NCBI GenBank assembly: GCA_016786765.1
Contig: JAEUUZ010000007.1
Location: 1-64,000 of the forward strand
Direction: 5' to 3'
Source of the DNA: Chitinophagales bacterium
GTDB lineage: Bacteria; Bacteroidota; Bacteroidia; Chitinophagales; LD1
Length of the DNA: 64,000 nucleotides
Positions 42,728-50,470 of this stretch are shown piece by piece; positions within the stretch are counted from its first letter, which is position 1, and the number at the start of each line of letters is the position of its first letter. The notes under the pieces are model-generated. The model was not told the DNA's origin and searched no databases. It worked only from the letters and a program-made list of their open reading frames with translations. Made by a program: the position numbers and the translations under genes.

Positions 42728-43384
42728 ATGAAATTTTTTATCGATACGGCCAACCTCAATGAAATTAAGGAAGCGGAAGCCTTAGGTATTTTAGATGGAG
42801 TGACTACCAATCCTTCGTTAATGGCTAAAGAAGGGATTAGTGGTGAGCAAAATATTATTAATCACTATGTGGCTATTTGCAATTTAGTGGATGGTCCGGT
42901 GAGTGCAGAAGTGATTTCGGTTGATTTTGAAGGCATGGTGAAAGAAGGCGAAAAGTTTGCTGCATTGCATAAAAACATTGTAGTGAAGGTACCAATGACT
43001 GTCGATGGTGTGAAAGCCATTAAGTATTTTTCATCGAAAGGCATTAAAACAAACTGCACGTTGGTGTTTTCAGCCGGACAAGCCATACTTGCTGCAAAGG
43101 CAGGAGCAACCATGGTTTCTCCATTTATAGGCCGTATTGACGATTCGAATTGGGACGGAGTTCAATTGATAGAGCAAATCGTACATATTTATAGAACCTA
43201 TAATTTCAAAACGGAAGTATTAGCGGCATCAATTCGTTCTGGCTTACATATTGTGAAATGTGCAGAAGCCGGAGCGGATATTGCAACTTGTCCGTTATCG
43301 TCTATTAAAAACCTATTCAAACACCCGTTAACCGACATTGGATTAGCGCAGTTTTTAGCGGATTACAAAAAAGTTAACGGCTAA
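42728..43384 (+). CDS. Transaldolase-family fructose-6-phosphate aldolase (TalC type)
   Basis: 218 residues, the length of the small transaldolase/FSA group. MKFFIDTANLNEIKEAEALGILDGVTTNPSL holds the substrate-binding start; Schiff-base Lys87 is in NIVVKVPMT; TNCTLVFSAGQAILAAKAGATMVSPFIGR and LAASIRSGLHIVKCAEAGADIAT are typical. Transaldolase and FSA activities cannot be told apart by this reading. It sits alone between the SRP RNA and tRNA-Val. Confidence 0.93.
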   Translation: MKFFIDTANLNEIKEAEALGILDGVTTNPSLMAKEGISGEQNIINHYVAICNLVDGPVSAEVISVDFEGMVKEGEKFAALHKNIVVKVPMTVDGVKAIKYFSSKGIKTNCTLVFSAGQAILAAKAGATMVSPFIGRIDDSNWDGVQLIEQIVHIYRTYNFKTEVLAASIRSGLHIVKCAEAGADIATCPLSSIKNLFKHPLTDIGLAQFLADYKKVNG

Positions 43385-43406
43385 ATCGAAAAAAAACGGA
43401 AGAATA

Positions 43407-43437
43407 TTTGTAAAATAAAAAACCAATTTTACATTTG
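43407..43437 (+). promoter_or_regulatory. Bacteroidota-type promoter of tRNA-Val
   Basis: TTTG (43407-43410), 19-base spacer, TACATTTG (43430-43437). The same TACATTTGC box as the SRP RNA; the tRNA begins ten bases later. Confidence 0.75.
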
Positions 43438-43447
43438 CACTCCGCAA

Positions 43448-43522
43448 GGGAGCTTAGCTCAGCTGGTTCAGAGCATCTGCCTTACAAGCAGAGGGTCACA
43501 GGTTCGAACCCTGTAGCTCCCA
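43448..43522 (+). tRNA. tRNA-Val (TAC)
   Basis: Acceptor GGGAGCT (43448-43454) pairs with AGCTCCC (43515-43521), discriminator A. The anticodon loop CTTACAA gives TAC. The T-loop TTCGAAC is standard. CCA is not encoded. This is the last ordinary chromosomal gene before the accessory region and is a plausible integration site. Confidence 0.96.
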
Positions 43523-43533
43523 CACTGAAAATC

Positions 43534-43567
43534 AAGCGATTAGATTGAAAAATCTAATCGCTTCTTT
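43534..43567 (+). terminator. Intrinsic terminator after tRNA-Val
   Basis: AAGCGATTAGATT (43534-43546), GAAA loop, AATCTAATCGCTT (43551-43563), then CTTT. A perfect 13-bp stem. Confidence 0.75.
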
Positions 43568-43928
43568 ATTTGTCGCAAGTAATTCGCAAGTATAGTTCCT
43601 CGCCATATGTATCCAAATGGTATCTTTTACGCAAAAAAGAGCTATTCATAAAGAATAGCCCTTAGCGGCTGGGGTACGCCTTATAATACTTTATTAGTCT
43701 ATTGGATAAGCTATAATCTGCTATTAAGGTTAGCCATATTATGATATATGACTAAGGGAAAAAACTAAATGTTTCTAGAGTGTGCTATTGATGTAAAAAT
43801 CATAGCATAAGCCTATAAATAATGCAAGTAAAAGTACTTGACATTTGGATGAAAATGTGATAGGATATTAATAAGCAATTCTGCTTTTGCTTTCACCCAA
43901 AGCAATCAAATCCTTTAAACATAATAGC
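43568..43928. other. Intergenic start of the accessory region
   Basis: No gene seen. It holds a direct repeat TCGCAAGTAATTCGCAAGTA near 43575-43594, a GCTATTC/GAATAGC hairpin near 43649-43668 and a consensus-like TTGACA promoter (43838). The TCGCAAG repeats close to the tRNA could be part of an attachment or excision site (inference). Confidence 0.45.
43838..43866 (+). promoter_or_regulatory. sigma70-consensus-like promoter
   Basis: TTGACA (43838-43843), exactly 17 bases, TAGGAT (43861-43866). This is the E. coli-type layout, not the Bacteroidota type. It points at the gene at 43929. Confidence 0.5.
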
Positions 43929-44435
43929 ATGCATGGAAGATCAATATCTTTTAATTTGTGTACGACATCTGTTATCAAAAATCTCGAGGTAATACATTAC
44001 GGAAATAGCCATTTTGAAAAAGCTAAGTTTCAGCGCATTCAAAACTTTTCATTGGGTCATGAGCGAGGAGGAATTAAGCCTTTTGGAGGACTTTGGACTT
44101 CTCCAAAGTATTCAACATTATCATGGAGTGACTATTGCCAGTTGGAAGGACTTGAAACCTCTTTCTCCAGGAATTTATTTTGTGCAGTTTTTACTCTGGG
44201 AGCACAAGTTGCAGTTATAGATTCCTATAATGACTTATGTAATCTTCCATTCCGATCTGATTCAATTTATGTGGATTGGGAAGAGGTCGCAAAATATGTT
44301 GATGCAATTTGGTTAACAGAAAAGGGACTAATAGAAACTTCTCTATCCAGACCTTATCACCTTTCTGGATTTGATTGCGAAACGGTTCTTATTATGAATT
44401 CCAATGCAATTGAACCTATAGGTAAGTCATCTTAA
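43929..44435 (+). CDS. Phage-type conserved protein with PFGGLWTSP motif
   Basis: 168 residues from the ATG at 43929 (an upstream TTG is less likely). The layout is like a family of small phage proteins: an N-terminal VIKNLEVIHYGN, the block KPFGGLWTSPKYSTLSWSDYCQLEGLE, a beta segment with AVIDSYNDLCNLP, then IYVDWEEVAKYVDAIWLTEKGL and a closing HLSGFDCETVLIMN. It has no signal peptide. The molecular function is unknown to me. It is the first gene after tRNA-Val and is followed 23 bases later by a membrane protein. A hairpin-like AAGATGACTT lies at its stop. Confidence 0.6.
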   Translation: MHGRSISFNLCTTSVIKNLEVIHYGNSHFEKAKFQRIQNFSLGHERGGIKPFGGLWTSPKYSTLSWSDYCQLEGLETSFSRNLFCAVFTLGAQVAVIDSYNDLCNLPFRSDSIYVDWEEVAKYVDAIWLTEKGLIETSLSRPYHLSGFDCETVLIMNSNAIEPIGKSS

Positions 44436-44458
44436 TAAGATGACTTTTTTTATTTTGT

Positions 44459-45292
44459 ATGAAAATTACTCTCATGAAGTTTAATATAGATATGTCGTAT
44501 GGGGATTTAGTTACTGAAACGACAAGAAATATTGAGATTAAAGCAAGATCAATTGTTGGTCAAATAAAGGATGAGAACAACAATATAATTACATTAGGCA
44601 AGAGAATTGATATGCTGAAAAGTCAATTGGGAGACAAAGGCTCTTTAGCTTTTACTAATTGGGTAAAGGATAGAAACTTATATACTCACGGTATTATACA
44701 TGATTTTGATAAAAGACAATTTATTGATAATTACTATACACTTTCATCAGCATTAGAGCGAATACAAGACGTAAGAAACGAATCCTCATTGATAAGTAAA
44801 ACATCTTTTTCGAGTTTAGTTAGAATGAAGTCTGTTTCATATTCAAACAATAGTAATGAGACTCTTTCTCCAACTCAAAAATGGTTGATGGCTCCATTTA
44901 TGTTGTTGTATCTTTTTCTTGAAGATATATTTAGTTTCGATGGACCTCGTATGATAATGGCAATTATAAGACTGTTTTTTATCGGAGTTCTCATGTGGAT
45001 GTTTTTTATAGCTGTTTGGCCATTCATTTATACACTTTACCCTCTTTACGCACTGATAATCTCCTTTTTTCAAAAAGTGTATACCAAAGTTTGGTTAGGT
45101 ATTTCTGTATTGGGGACAACATATTCAATTTTCAATTGGAAGACCGAGTGGTTAAGTTTTTCATTGTTAGAATATTTTCCAAGTTTTTCCACATGGCTCA
45201 TATGGCTGTTCGCTATTAATGTAATATCAGGATTGGTAGCATTATTTATCCTTGTTCGACCATGGATTGAAAAGTTGGATAAAAAGAGTTGA
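44459..45292 (+). CDS. Hypothetical protein with C-terminal membrane helices
   Basis: 277 residues. The first ~135 are soluble and helical (FNIDMSYGDLVTETTRNIEIKARSIVGQIKDENNN ...). The second half has about four membrane helices (WLMAPFMLLYLFLEDIF, MIMAIIRLFFIGVLMWMFFIAVWPFIY, VYTKVWLGISVLGTTYSIF, WLIWLFAINVISGLVALFILV). No family recognised. It follows the PFGGLWTSP-type gene closely and is AT-rich; it may be element cargo. Its stop lies 5 bases from the stop of the convergent sigma-54 regulator. Confidence 0.6.
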   Translation: MKITLMKFNIDMSYGDLVTETTRNIEIKARSIVGQIKDENNNIITLGKRIDMLKSQLGDKGSLAFTNWVKDRNLYTHGIIHDFDKRQFIDNYYTLSSALERIQDVRNESSLISKTSFSSLVRMKSVSYSNNSNETLSPTQKWLMAPFMLLYLFLEDIFSFDGPRMIMAIIRLFFIGVLMWMFFIAVWPFIYTLYPLYALIISFFQKVYTKVWLGISVLGTTYSIFNWKTEWLSFSLLEYFPSFSTWLIWLFAINVISGLVALFILVRPWIEKLDKKS

Positions 45293-45296
45293 GAAG

Positions 45297-46721
45297 TCAC
45301 TTTAACTTACTTCGCACCGTATTGGGCTGCACCCCCAGTATCTCAGCTGTTTTACTGATGTTTTCTCCACTATCGGCAAACACTTTTCGCACATGCTGCC
45401 GAACTACATCTTCAAGTTTCAGAGAAGCCGATTTATGTGGATGCAGCAACCGAGCAGGCAGCGTAATTTTTTTTGACTGCGGCAAATACTCCGCCCAAAT
45501 ACCATAGATGATGTTTTGCATTTCCCGGATGTTTCCCGGGTAATTGTAAGTCAAAAGCTTTTTCCTCGTAGTAGCATCGAGCTTAGGCTCTACCGCAGTT
45601 TTAAAATCTAGTTTTGCCTTTTGCCAAAGAAAATCAAAGAGACCTTGCTTGTCTTTAGGTGAGTAATGCTCAAGTGATGGTAAGTGTAACTCACAGGTAG
45701 ATAACCGGTAATATAAATCAGCGCGATATTTTTCTTCCATACTCATGCTGTAAATATCTTTGTTGGTAGCCGCTACCACACGCGCATTTATTTTCTTTGT
45801 TTTGGTTGCCCCAACAGGGAGTATTTCATTTTTGGAGAGCACCCGCAGAAGCGTTTGTTGCATATAAGGCGATATGTCTCCAATCTCGTCTAAAAAGATA
45901 GTTCCGCCCTCTGCTTCTTCAAAAAGCCCCTTCTGGTCTCTATTCGCTCCGGTAAAGGCTCCTTCCACGTATCCAAAGAGACGACTTTCTAATAAATCAT
46001 CTCTAAAAGCTGCACAGTTGATACTTACTATTTTCTTTGAACTCCGATAGGATTTTTTATGCAGGTGTTCTGCCAGTAACTCCTTCCCGGTTCCTGTACT
46101 TCCTGTAATTAACACAGATACATCAGAAAGCGCTATTTGTGATGCTCTGCTGTAAATCGGGCGTAGGATATCTATATCGGCATGGGTAGCCCCAAAGACG
46201 GGTTTAGTATGCAAAGATTCTTTTACCAGTAAAGAAGATATATATCCTGTTTGCTCAGATGATATCCAAATTTGCTTAGACCCATTTCCTTTGTTGTCAT
46301 TAGGCTTAACCGTCTGAAAGAGTCGCATGTCTAACCCAAGACTTATTTGAGCCAGATACCAAGCGAACTGCATAGCTGGAGTACCTGGCGAAATAAACAC
46401 ATCGATCTCATCATGCTTAAAGCGAGTGAGTAGCATGGTATTGATAGCATGACTTATTATCGAAGGACTAATGATATCATTGCCTTTAATGCCAAGCGCT
46501 ACTTCAACAATCTTATGCTTATAAGTCTTATGCAAGTGATTCACCAGTAGTTGATACTTGGTGTCTTCCGATGGATGAGATGCAGAGGTAAGTAGCACAT
46601 GATAATCATAGTCATAAAACTGCTCATGCACAACACAGTTTGGTCCTTCGGTATTCACTTCACCTTTGCTACCAATAAAGTCATGCATGGTAGCTGTCCA
46701 CGAGAGAAGAATCTTAGCCAT
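45297..46721 (-). CDS. Sigma-54 activator with CARF-like N-terminal domain (RtcR-like)
   Basis: 474 residues from the ATG at 46721 (MAKILLSW begins the fold). Residues ~1-165 resemble a CARF/Rossmann-type sensor: strand KILLSWTAT, HVLLTSAS, helix TKYQLLVNHLHKTY, IVEVALGIKG and the CARF-type turn FISPGTPAMQFAWYLAQ. Residues ~175-425 are an AAA+ sigma-54 activator: Walker A GSTGTGKE (207-213), intact GAFTGA loop (254-259), Walker B TIFLDE (274-279), YPGNIREMQ. Residues ~452-474 are a Fis-like helix-turn-helix. In RtcR the CARF domain senses an RNA-derived ligand; here the ligand is unknown. It is divergent from a mobilization operon with a sigma-54-type -24 element between. Confidence 0.85.
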   Translation of the reverse strand: MAKILLSWTATMHDFIGSKGEVNTEGPNCVVHEQFYDYDYHVLLTSASHPSEDTKYQLLVNHLHKTYKHKIVEVALGIKGNDIISPSIISHAINTMLLTRFKHDEIDVFISPGTPAMQFAWYLAQISLGLDMRLFQTVKPNDNKGNGSKQIWISSEQTGYISSLLVKESLHTKPVFGATHADIDILRPIYSRASQIALSDVSVLITGSTGTGKELLAEHLHKKSYRSSKKIVSINCAAFRDDLLESRLFGYVEGAFTGANRDQKGLFEEAEGGTIFLDEIGDISPYMQQTLLRVLSKNEILPVGATKTKKINARVVAATNKDIYSMSMEEKYRADLYYRLSTCELHLPSLEHYSPKDKQGLFDFLWQKAKLDFKTAVEPKLDATTRKKLLTYNYPGNIREMQNIIYGIWAEYLPQSKKITLPARLLHPHKSASLKLEDVVRQHVRKVFADSGENISKTAEILGVQPNTVRSKLK

Positions 46722-46822
46722 TGGTACTTGCTTTTTTACAAAAGTATTCAAAAAATGATGTATAAAGTCAAATATTGAACATGGTAAAAAAATAAAACTA
46801 TTGATTTTAAAGGGTTTTAGCG

Positions 46823-46838
46823 TTGGCACGAATGTGGA
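46823..46838 (+). promoter_or_regulatory. Possible sigma-54 promoter of the mobilization operon
   Basis: TTGGCACG (46823-46830) is a perfect -24 element. N4 is followed by TGGAA where TTGCA/T is expected, so the -12 element is weak. Orientation is towards the HTH gene at 46863, divergent from the sigma-54 activator. Confidence 0.45.
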
Positions 46839-46862
46839 ACTATACCATGTGAATCAAAATTG

Positions 46863-47171
46863 ATGAATATGGAACGAAAACAGCAATTCGGCACAAAGGG
46901 AGAAGTTATCAGCATTGAAAAATATGCCTTCATCGAACTTCTCGAACAGACCGTCCAGTATGTGAAAACATCACTTGGGCATGCAAAGGAAAACAAATGG
47001 ATACCACCGGATGAGGCCAAACGCATGCTCGGTATTACCAGCAGTACCTCTCTACAAAAACTCAGAGACGAGGGCAAGATCAGATACTCGCAGCATATGC
47101 ATAAGGTCATACTCTACGACCGGGATTCGATTAACGACTATTTATCACTTCACGCTAAAGACACCTTTTAA
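46863..47171 (+). CDS. Helix-turn-helix DNA-binding protein (excisionase/MerR-like)
   Basis: 102 residues from the ATG at 46863 (ATG 46869 is equally possible). The first half is helical (KQQFGTKGEVISIEKYAFIELLEQTVQYVK). The second half is a winged HTH_17-type domain: WIPPDEAKRMLGITSSTSLQKLRDEGKIRYSQHMHKVILYDRDSINDYL. Such proteins head many mobilization and excision regions of Bacteroidota elements. It is the first gene after the possible sigma-54 promoter and 2 bases before the next gene. Confidence 0.8.
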   Translation: MNMERKQQFGTKGEVISIEKYAFIELLEQTVQYVKTSLGHAKENKWIPPDEAKRMLGITSSTSLQKLRDEGKIRYSQHMHKVILYDRDSINDYLSLHAKDTF

Positions 47172-47173
47172 TT

Positions 47174-47899
47174 ATGGAACCAATGCACGATACAGAGTTT
47201 GAAAAGGGCTACAACATGGCCTACTACTTAGAACAGTATGCTCCCGATATTTTAAAACGCGCCATGAAGGGACTAAATGGTGAACCGAAGGAGTTCTTTC
47301 AAGGGCTTGAACTGGGGCAAAAGGATGGGAGGAAAGCTATACGGGAACAAGACAAGAAGCAGCAGGCCGAAAAGGATAAGCAAGATCTAGAACGCCAAAG
47401 AATTGATCGGGATAGAGAAGCTACTTACAAGGACAAACTTCAAAAGATGGAGGAAAATCAAAAAATCGAAGCGCATATACATAGAGAGTTCGATGAAAAT
47501 CCTTTTGAACAGGTTTTACTTAAAGCCCGCAGAGAGCAGAAACAGGAAAGAGAAGATAGCGAGCGAAGAGAACGACTAAAGAAGCAAACAAGAGCTAAGT
47601 ATAGCGAAATGAGAATTGATGCCGCGAAGCTTAAAGAGCGTCAAGATGCTGACAAGAAGTATCTCGATGAGATAAAGCAAAAGTTTGAGGTAAAGCCCAA
47701 AAATGAAAACAACGCAGAAAAAACAATCACAGAAAAAGTAGTTGCTCAGAATAAGACAACCGGAAAATCAACCGAGAGCCAAACTAAGATAAGTGACAAG
47801 ATAGAAACTCGCATGCAGGAGATAGCTGACATCAGAAATACTACGGAGTCAAGAGAACAAGAAAAATCAGAAGGACGTGACACTACAAAAAACAGGTAA
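47174..47899 (+). CDS. Coiled-coil protein of the mobilization operon
   Basis: 241 residues. The first ~55 form a compact segment (FEKGYNMAYYLEQYAPDILKRAMKGLNGEPKEFFQGLELGQKDG). The rest (~55-241) is almost entirely charged Lys/Glu/Arg/Gln coiled coil with no membrane helix. The family is not recognised. Its position between the HTH gene and the membrane-protein genes suggests an accessory relaxosome or transfer factor; this is inference. Confidence 0.65.
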   Translation: MEPMHDTEFEKGYNMAYYLEQYAPDILKRAMKGLNGEPKEFFQGLELGQKDGRKAIREQDKKQQAEKDKQDLERQRIDRDREATYKDKLQKMEENQKIEAHIHREFDENPFEQVLLKARREQKQEREDSERRERLKKQTRAKYSEMRIDAAKLKERQDADKKYLDEIKQKFEVKPKNENNAEKTITEKVVAQNKTTGKSTESQTKISDKIETRMQEIADIRNTTESREQEKSEGRDTTKNR

Positions 47900-48068
47900 C
47901 CCATTACAAAACACTAGACAACAAAAGCATTGTGGTGTAGGATAGACTTACTACATAGACTTTTTCTTAGGCACAAGACCAAAGAAAAACCAAACGAGAA
48001 AACAGAAACAAAAACAGAAACAAAAGCACAGCAAATCACAATTTAAGAACAACCAAAAACTAAATCAC

Positions 48069-48299
48069 ATGGAAAAAATAGTCAAACACATCGTCACCTC
48101 AGCCTACATAGGACTTGTGGTGTTTTTTAATGGCACAGCATCGAGCCATCACTTCGCTAATACAATTAACCCCAAGTCGCTTTTACCCAAAACAAACCAC
48201 GACTACTCGATAGTAGCAGGAGCAAAGATAGAGCAGGGAACACTAAGAGTAAAACTACTCATCAACGGAGTTGCACTGCTTGATTACAAATTCAGTTAA
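48069..48299 (+). CDS. Small exported protein
   Basis: 76 residues. A hydrophobic helix (residues ~9-24, VTSAYIGLVVFFNGTASS) reads as a signal peptide or anchor. The rest is short and beta-like (IVAGAKIEQGTLRVKLLINGVALLDYKFS). Unknown function. Preceded by a 169-base gap with no gene, and followed 37 bases later by the four-helix membrane protein, so still within the operon. Confidence 0.55.
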   Translation: MEKIVKHIVTSAYIGLVVFFNGTASSHHFANTINPKSLLPKTNHDYSIVAGAKIEQGTLRVKLLINGVALLDYKFS

Positions 48300-48336
48300 A
48301 CCATCATTTTTTATTCATCATTTAAATTTCAATGTT

Positions 48337-49413
48337 ATGAACTTAACAAAAAACGTACAAACAAGACAGACGCCTACTACACTTGAAGAGCATCACCACA
48401 TGCTCGTTGAAAAAGCAAAATCAGCAGGTAAGAAACTAGCTATTACTAACCTCCCATCATTGCAATCGGATGAAAAGCTCGAAGGATACATCCAAAGCAT
48501 CAGAAGCAGCTATTCAGGACTGCTGGCACAGGAGCAAAAGAGAAATCCGATTAATCAAAACGACATCGCAGAGATTGAGAGTAAATCTACCGAACAGAAA
48601 TACGAGAAGCTCAGCGAGCGGTATACAGAGACTAAGAACCGACTTCGCCACGAGCAGCTCGAATACTCGGAAATGGATGACGATGATGCAAGACACAAAA
48701 GCACCTTTATTTTGTGGATAGGCGCAGCCTTACTTGCACTGCTAGAGAGTCTCTTTTCCTACAAAGCTTTCTCCATGCTCGATCTAGGCAACAATGCTAC
48801 GCTACTCATATTACTAGTAACACTGACTACAGCCTTTATACTACTTCCTAAAGCACTCAGATGGTGGTACGAAGAGTTTACTGTTGAGTCCCGCTACAAG
48901 CTCATATTAAATGTGATACCGATTCTGGTATTGGGCTCAGCCTTTTTCATCTTCGGATTATTGAGAGCAAATTATCTAGCTTCACAGGGAGTATTTACGC
49001 TCGATGATAACGCAGGAGGCGGTACGTCCTTTACGGTGAGTCCATGGTACTTTATGGGTATCAATGCCTTTCTACTCCTTATCGGATACTTCATTGCCCA
49101 CCAGTTCCCAACTAAGCAGCAAACAAATAACCGCGCTGCACTGGAAAAGAAAGAAAAAGCTATCGCCAAACTAGAAAGCGATGTAGAGCGTATGGAACGT
49201 GAACTATCTGCTATGCCTGAGCGCGAAAAACAAATACAAATCAGAACCTCGAACACCAATACCGGAAGACGGGATACCTATGTGCAGATCAACAACTTCT
49301 TTAAGGAAGCCATAGGAGCCTTTATTGAAGTGAACTGCACGTACCGAAGCGATGGACAGCGACCACGCTGCTTTGACGAACCGGTGATGGACTTAGAAAA
49401 TCTCTTTATCTAA
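48337..49413 (+). CDS. Four-helix membrane protein with flanking coiled coils
   Basis: 358 residues from the ATG at 48337. An N-terminal coiled-coil region (~15-130) is followed by four membrane helices (FILWIGAALLALLESLFSY, LLILLVTLTTAFILLPKAL, LILNVIPILVLGSAFFIFG, WYFMGINAFLLLIGYFIAHQF). A second coiled coil (ALEKKEKAIAKLESDVERMERELSAM) and a ~50-residue tail (TYVQINNFFKEAIGAFIEVNCTYR) close it. No family recognised. Because the coupling protein downstream lacks its usual membrane anchor, this protein may supply one (inference). Confidence 0.65.
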   Translation: MNLTKNVQTRQTPTTLEEHHHMLVEKAKSAGKKLAITNLPSLQSDEKLEGYIQSIRSSYSGLLAQEQKRNPINQNDIAEIESKSTEQKYEKLSERYTETKNRLRHEQLEYSEMDDDDARHKSTFILWIGAALLALLESLFSYKAFSMLDLGNNATLLILLVTLTTAFILLPKALRWWYEEFTVESRYKLILNVIPILVLGSAFFIFGLLRANYLASQGVFTLDDNAGGGTSFTVSPWYFMGINAFLLLIGYFIAHQFPTKQQTNNRAALEKKEKAIAKLESDVERMERELSAMPEREKQIQIRTSNTNTGRRDTYVQINNFFKEAIGAFIEVNCTYRSDGQRPRCFDEPVMDLENLFI

Positions 49414-49458
49414 AACAAAATGTACATCCAATTCTTAAATACAAAAATGAAAACGATT

Positions 49459-50205
49459 ATGAAAAAACATCTCATGTTCTATATCCTTTTTGCGCTAGGC
49501 GCAGGAATGTTTTTAGGCTGCAATGACTCAGAGGCGAGTGGACTGTTCAAAGGTCCACCCTCTAAGGCAGTAACGCTACTATTTGATAACACAAGTCCAA
49601 TGCTTGCTAAGCCAACACCGCAAGAAATTACCCGACTGTTTGCTTTTAGTAACGATGATATCTACAACGGATATTCGCTAAGGATTAGACGACTAAGTAC
49701 GGTAAACCTCACCGAGGTAAGCGATCAGGTGGTACCGGCAGAGCCTATGCTCACAGCAGAGCAGTTAAAACGAGTAGCTCTGATTAAGCATTTTCGTAAA
49801 AACATCATAGCAACTATTGATAGCCTGACAAAGGAGAAGATTAGGGATGAAGGATCATCGGTCATTTACCGAACAATCGCCCAAGAACTCAATCATCTAA
49901 CCGGCAGCAGAACAAGCCTCAAAATTGCCCTTATTTACTCCGATCTAACCGAGAACTCATCGGATGCCAACTTCTACGCTAAATCAAGCATTACGGAGCT
50001 AAAAACGAAGCCTCAGAAGGTAATAGATAGGCTACAGCAATCCGAACCGCTCCATGACCTCAAAGGTGTGAAGGTGTACTTCGTGTTTCGTCCAAAGACA
50101 TACGGGGAGGAAGAACGCTTTAACGCCATTGTTTCAATGTACAAGATGATGCTCGAAGCCAAGGGAGCACAGGTGATAGTTGGGGCTAATCTGGTTACGG
50201 AATAG
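49459..50205 (+). CDS. Mobilization-operon lipoprotein, VWA-like fold
   Basis: 248 residues from the ATG at 49459, where a lipoprotein signal starts (LFALGAGMFLGCND, Cys ~21). Segments KAVTLLFDNTSPML and KIALIYSDLTENSSDANF resemble the metal-site strands of a VWA domain (D-x-S/T-x-S and a later Asp). The last third (GVKVYFVFRPKTYGEEERFNAIVSMYKMMLEAKGAQVIVGANL) fits such an alpha/beta fold. Anchored to a membrane facing the periplasm. Function unknown; operon context suggests an envelope part of transfer. Confidence 0.6.
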   Translation: MKKHLMFYILFALGAGMFLGCNDSEASGLFKGPPSKAVTLLFDNTSPMLAKPTPQEITRLFAFSNDDIYNGYSLRIRRLSTVNLTEVSDQVVPAEPMLTAEQLKRVALIKHFRKNIIATIDSLTKEKIRDEGSSVIYRTIAQELNHLTGSRTSLKIALIYSDLTENSSDANFYAKSSITELKTKPQKVIDRLQQSEPLHDLKGVKVYFVFRPKTYGEEERFNAIVSMYKMMLEAKGAQVIVGANLVTE

Positions 50206-50244
50206 AAAGAATAAAACTATAGTTAAAGCTAAAACAGAAGTCAA

Positions 50245-50409
50245 ATGGAAACACAAGGTCACGTCATTAAGACAATGGGAACACTACTAAAAGGACTGTT
50301 CAAACTATCCCTATACCTTCTCTGGGGAGTAAGTAGAATCACAGAAGTATTCCTAACGGAACTTAACAAGCTACTCAAGCGAGTACTGGAGAAGAAGAAG
50401 GACAGCTAA
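50245..50409 (+). CDS. Small amphipathic/membrane protein (54 aa)
   Basis: METQGHVIKTMGTLLKGLFKLSLYLLWGVSRITEVFLTEL then a basic tail: 54 residues from the ATG at 50245 to TAA at 50409, with one membrane-like or amphipathic helix (residues ~12-38). It lies between the lipoprotein and the coupling protein. Its size and position fit a membrane adaptor of the coupling protein; unproven. Confidence 0.5.
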   Translation: METQGHVIKTMGTLLKGLFKLSLYLLWGVSRITEVFLTELNKLLKRVLEKKKDS

Positions 50410-50470
50410 AAAATTATCAAATCAAAACTTACCGATAACTAACGAACAACAAATATGCAAACCAAACACT

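Noticed and set aside
45297-46721. RNA-repair operon (rtcB/rtcA) under the RtcR-like regulator
   Set aside because: No RtcB or RtcA-like frame occurs on either side; the neighbouring genes are mobilization genes.
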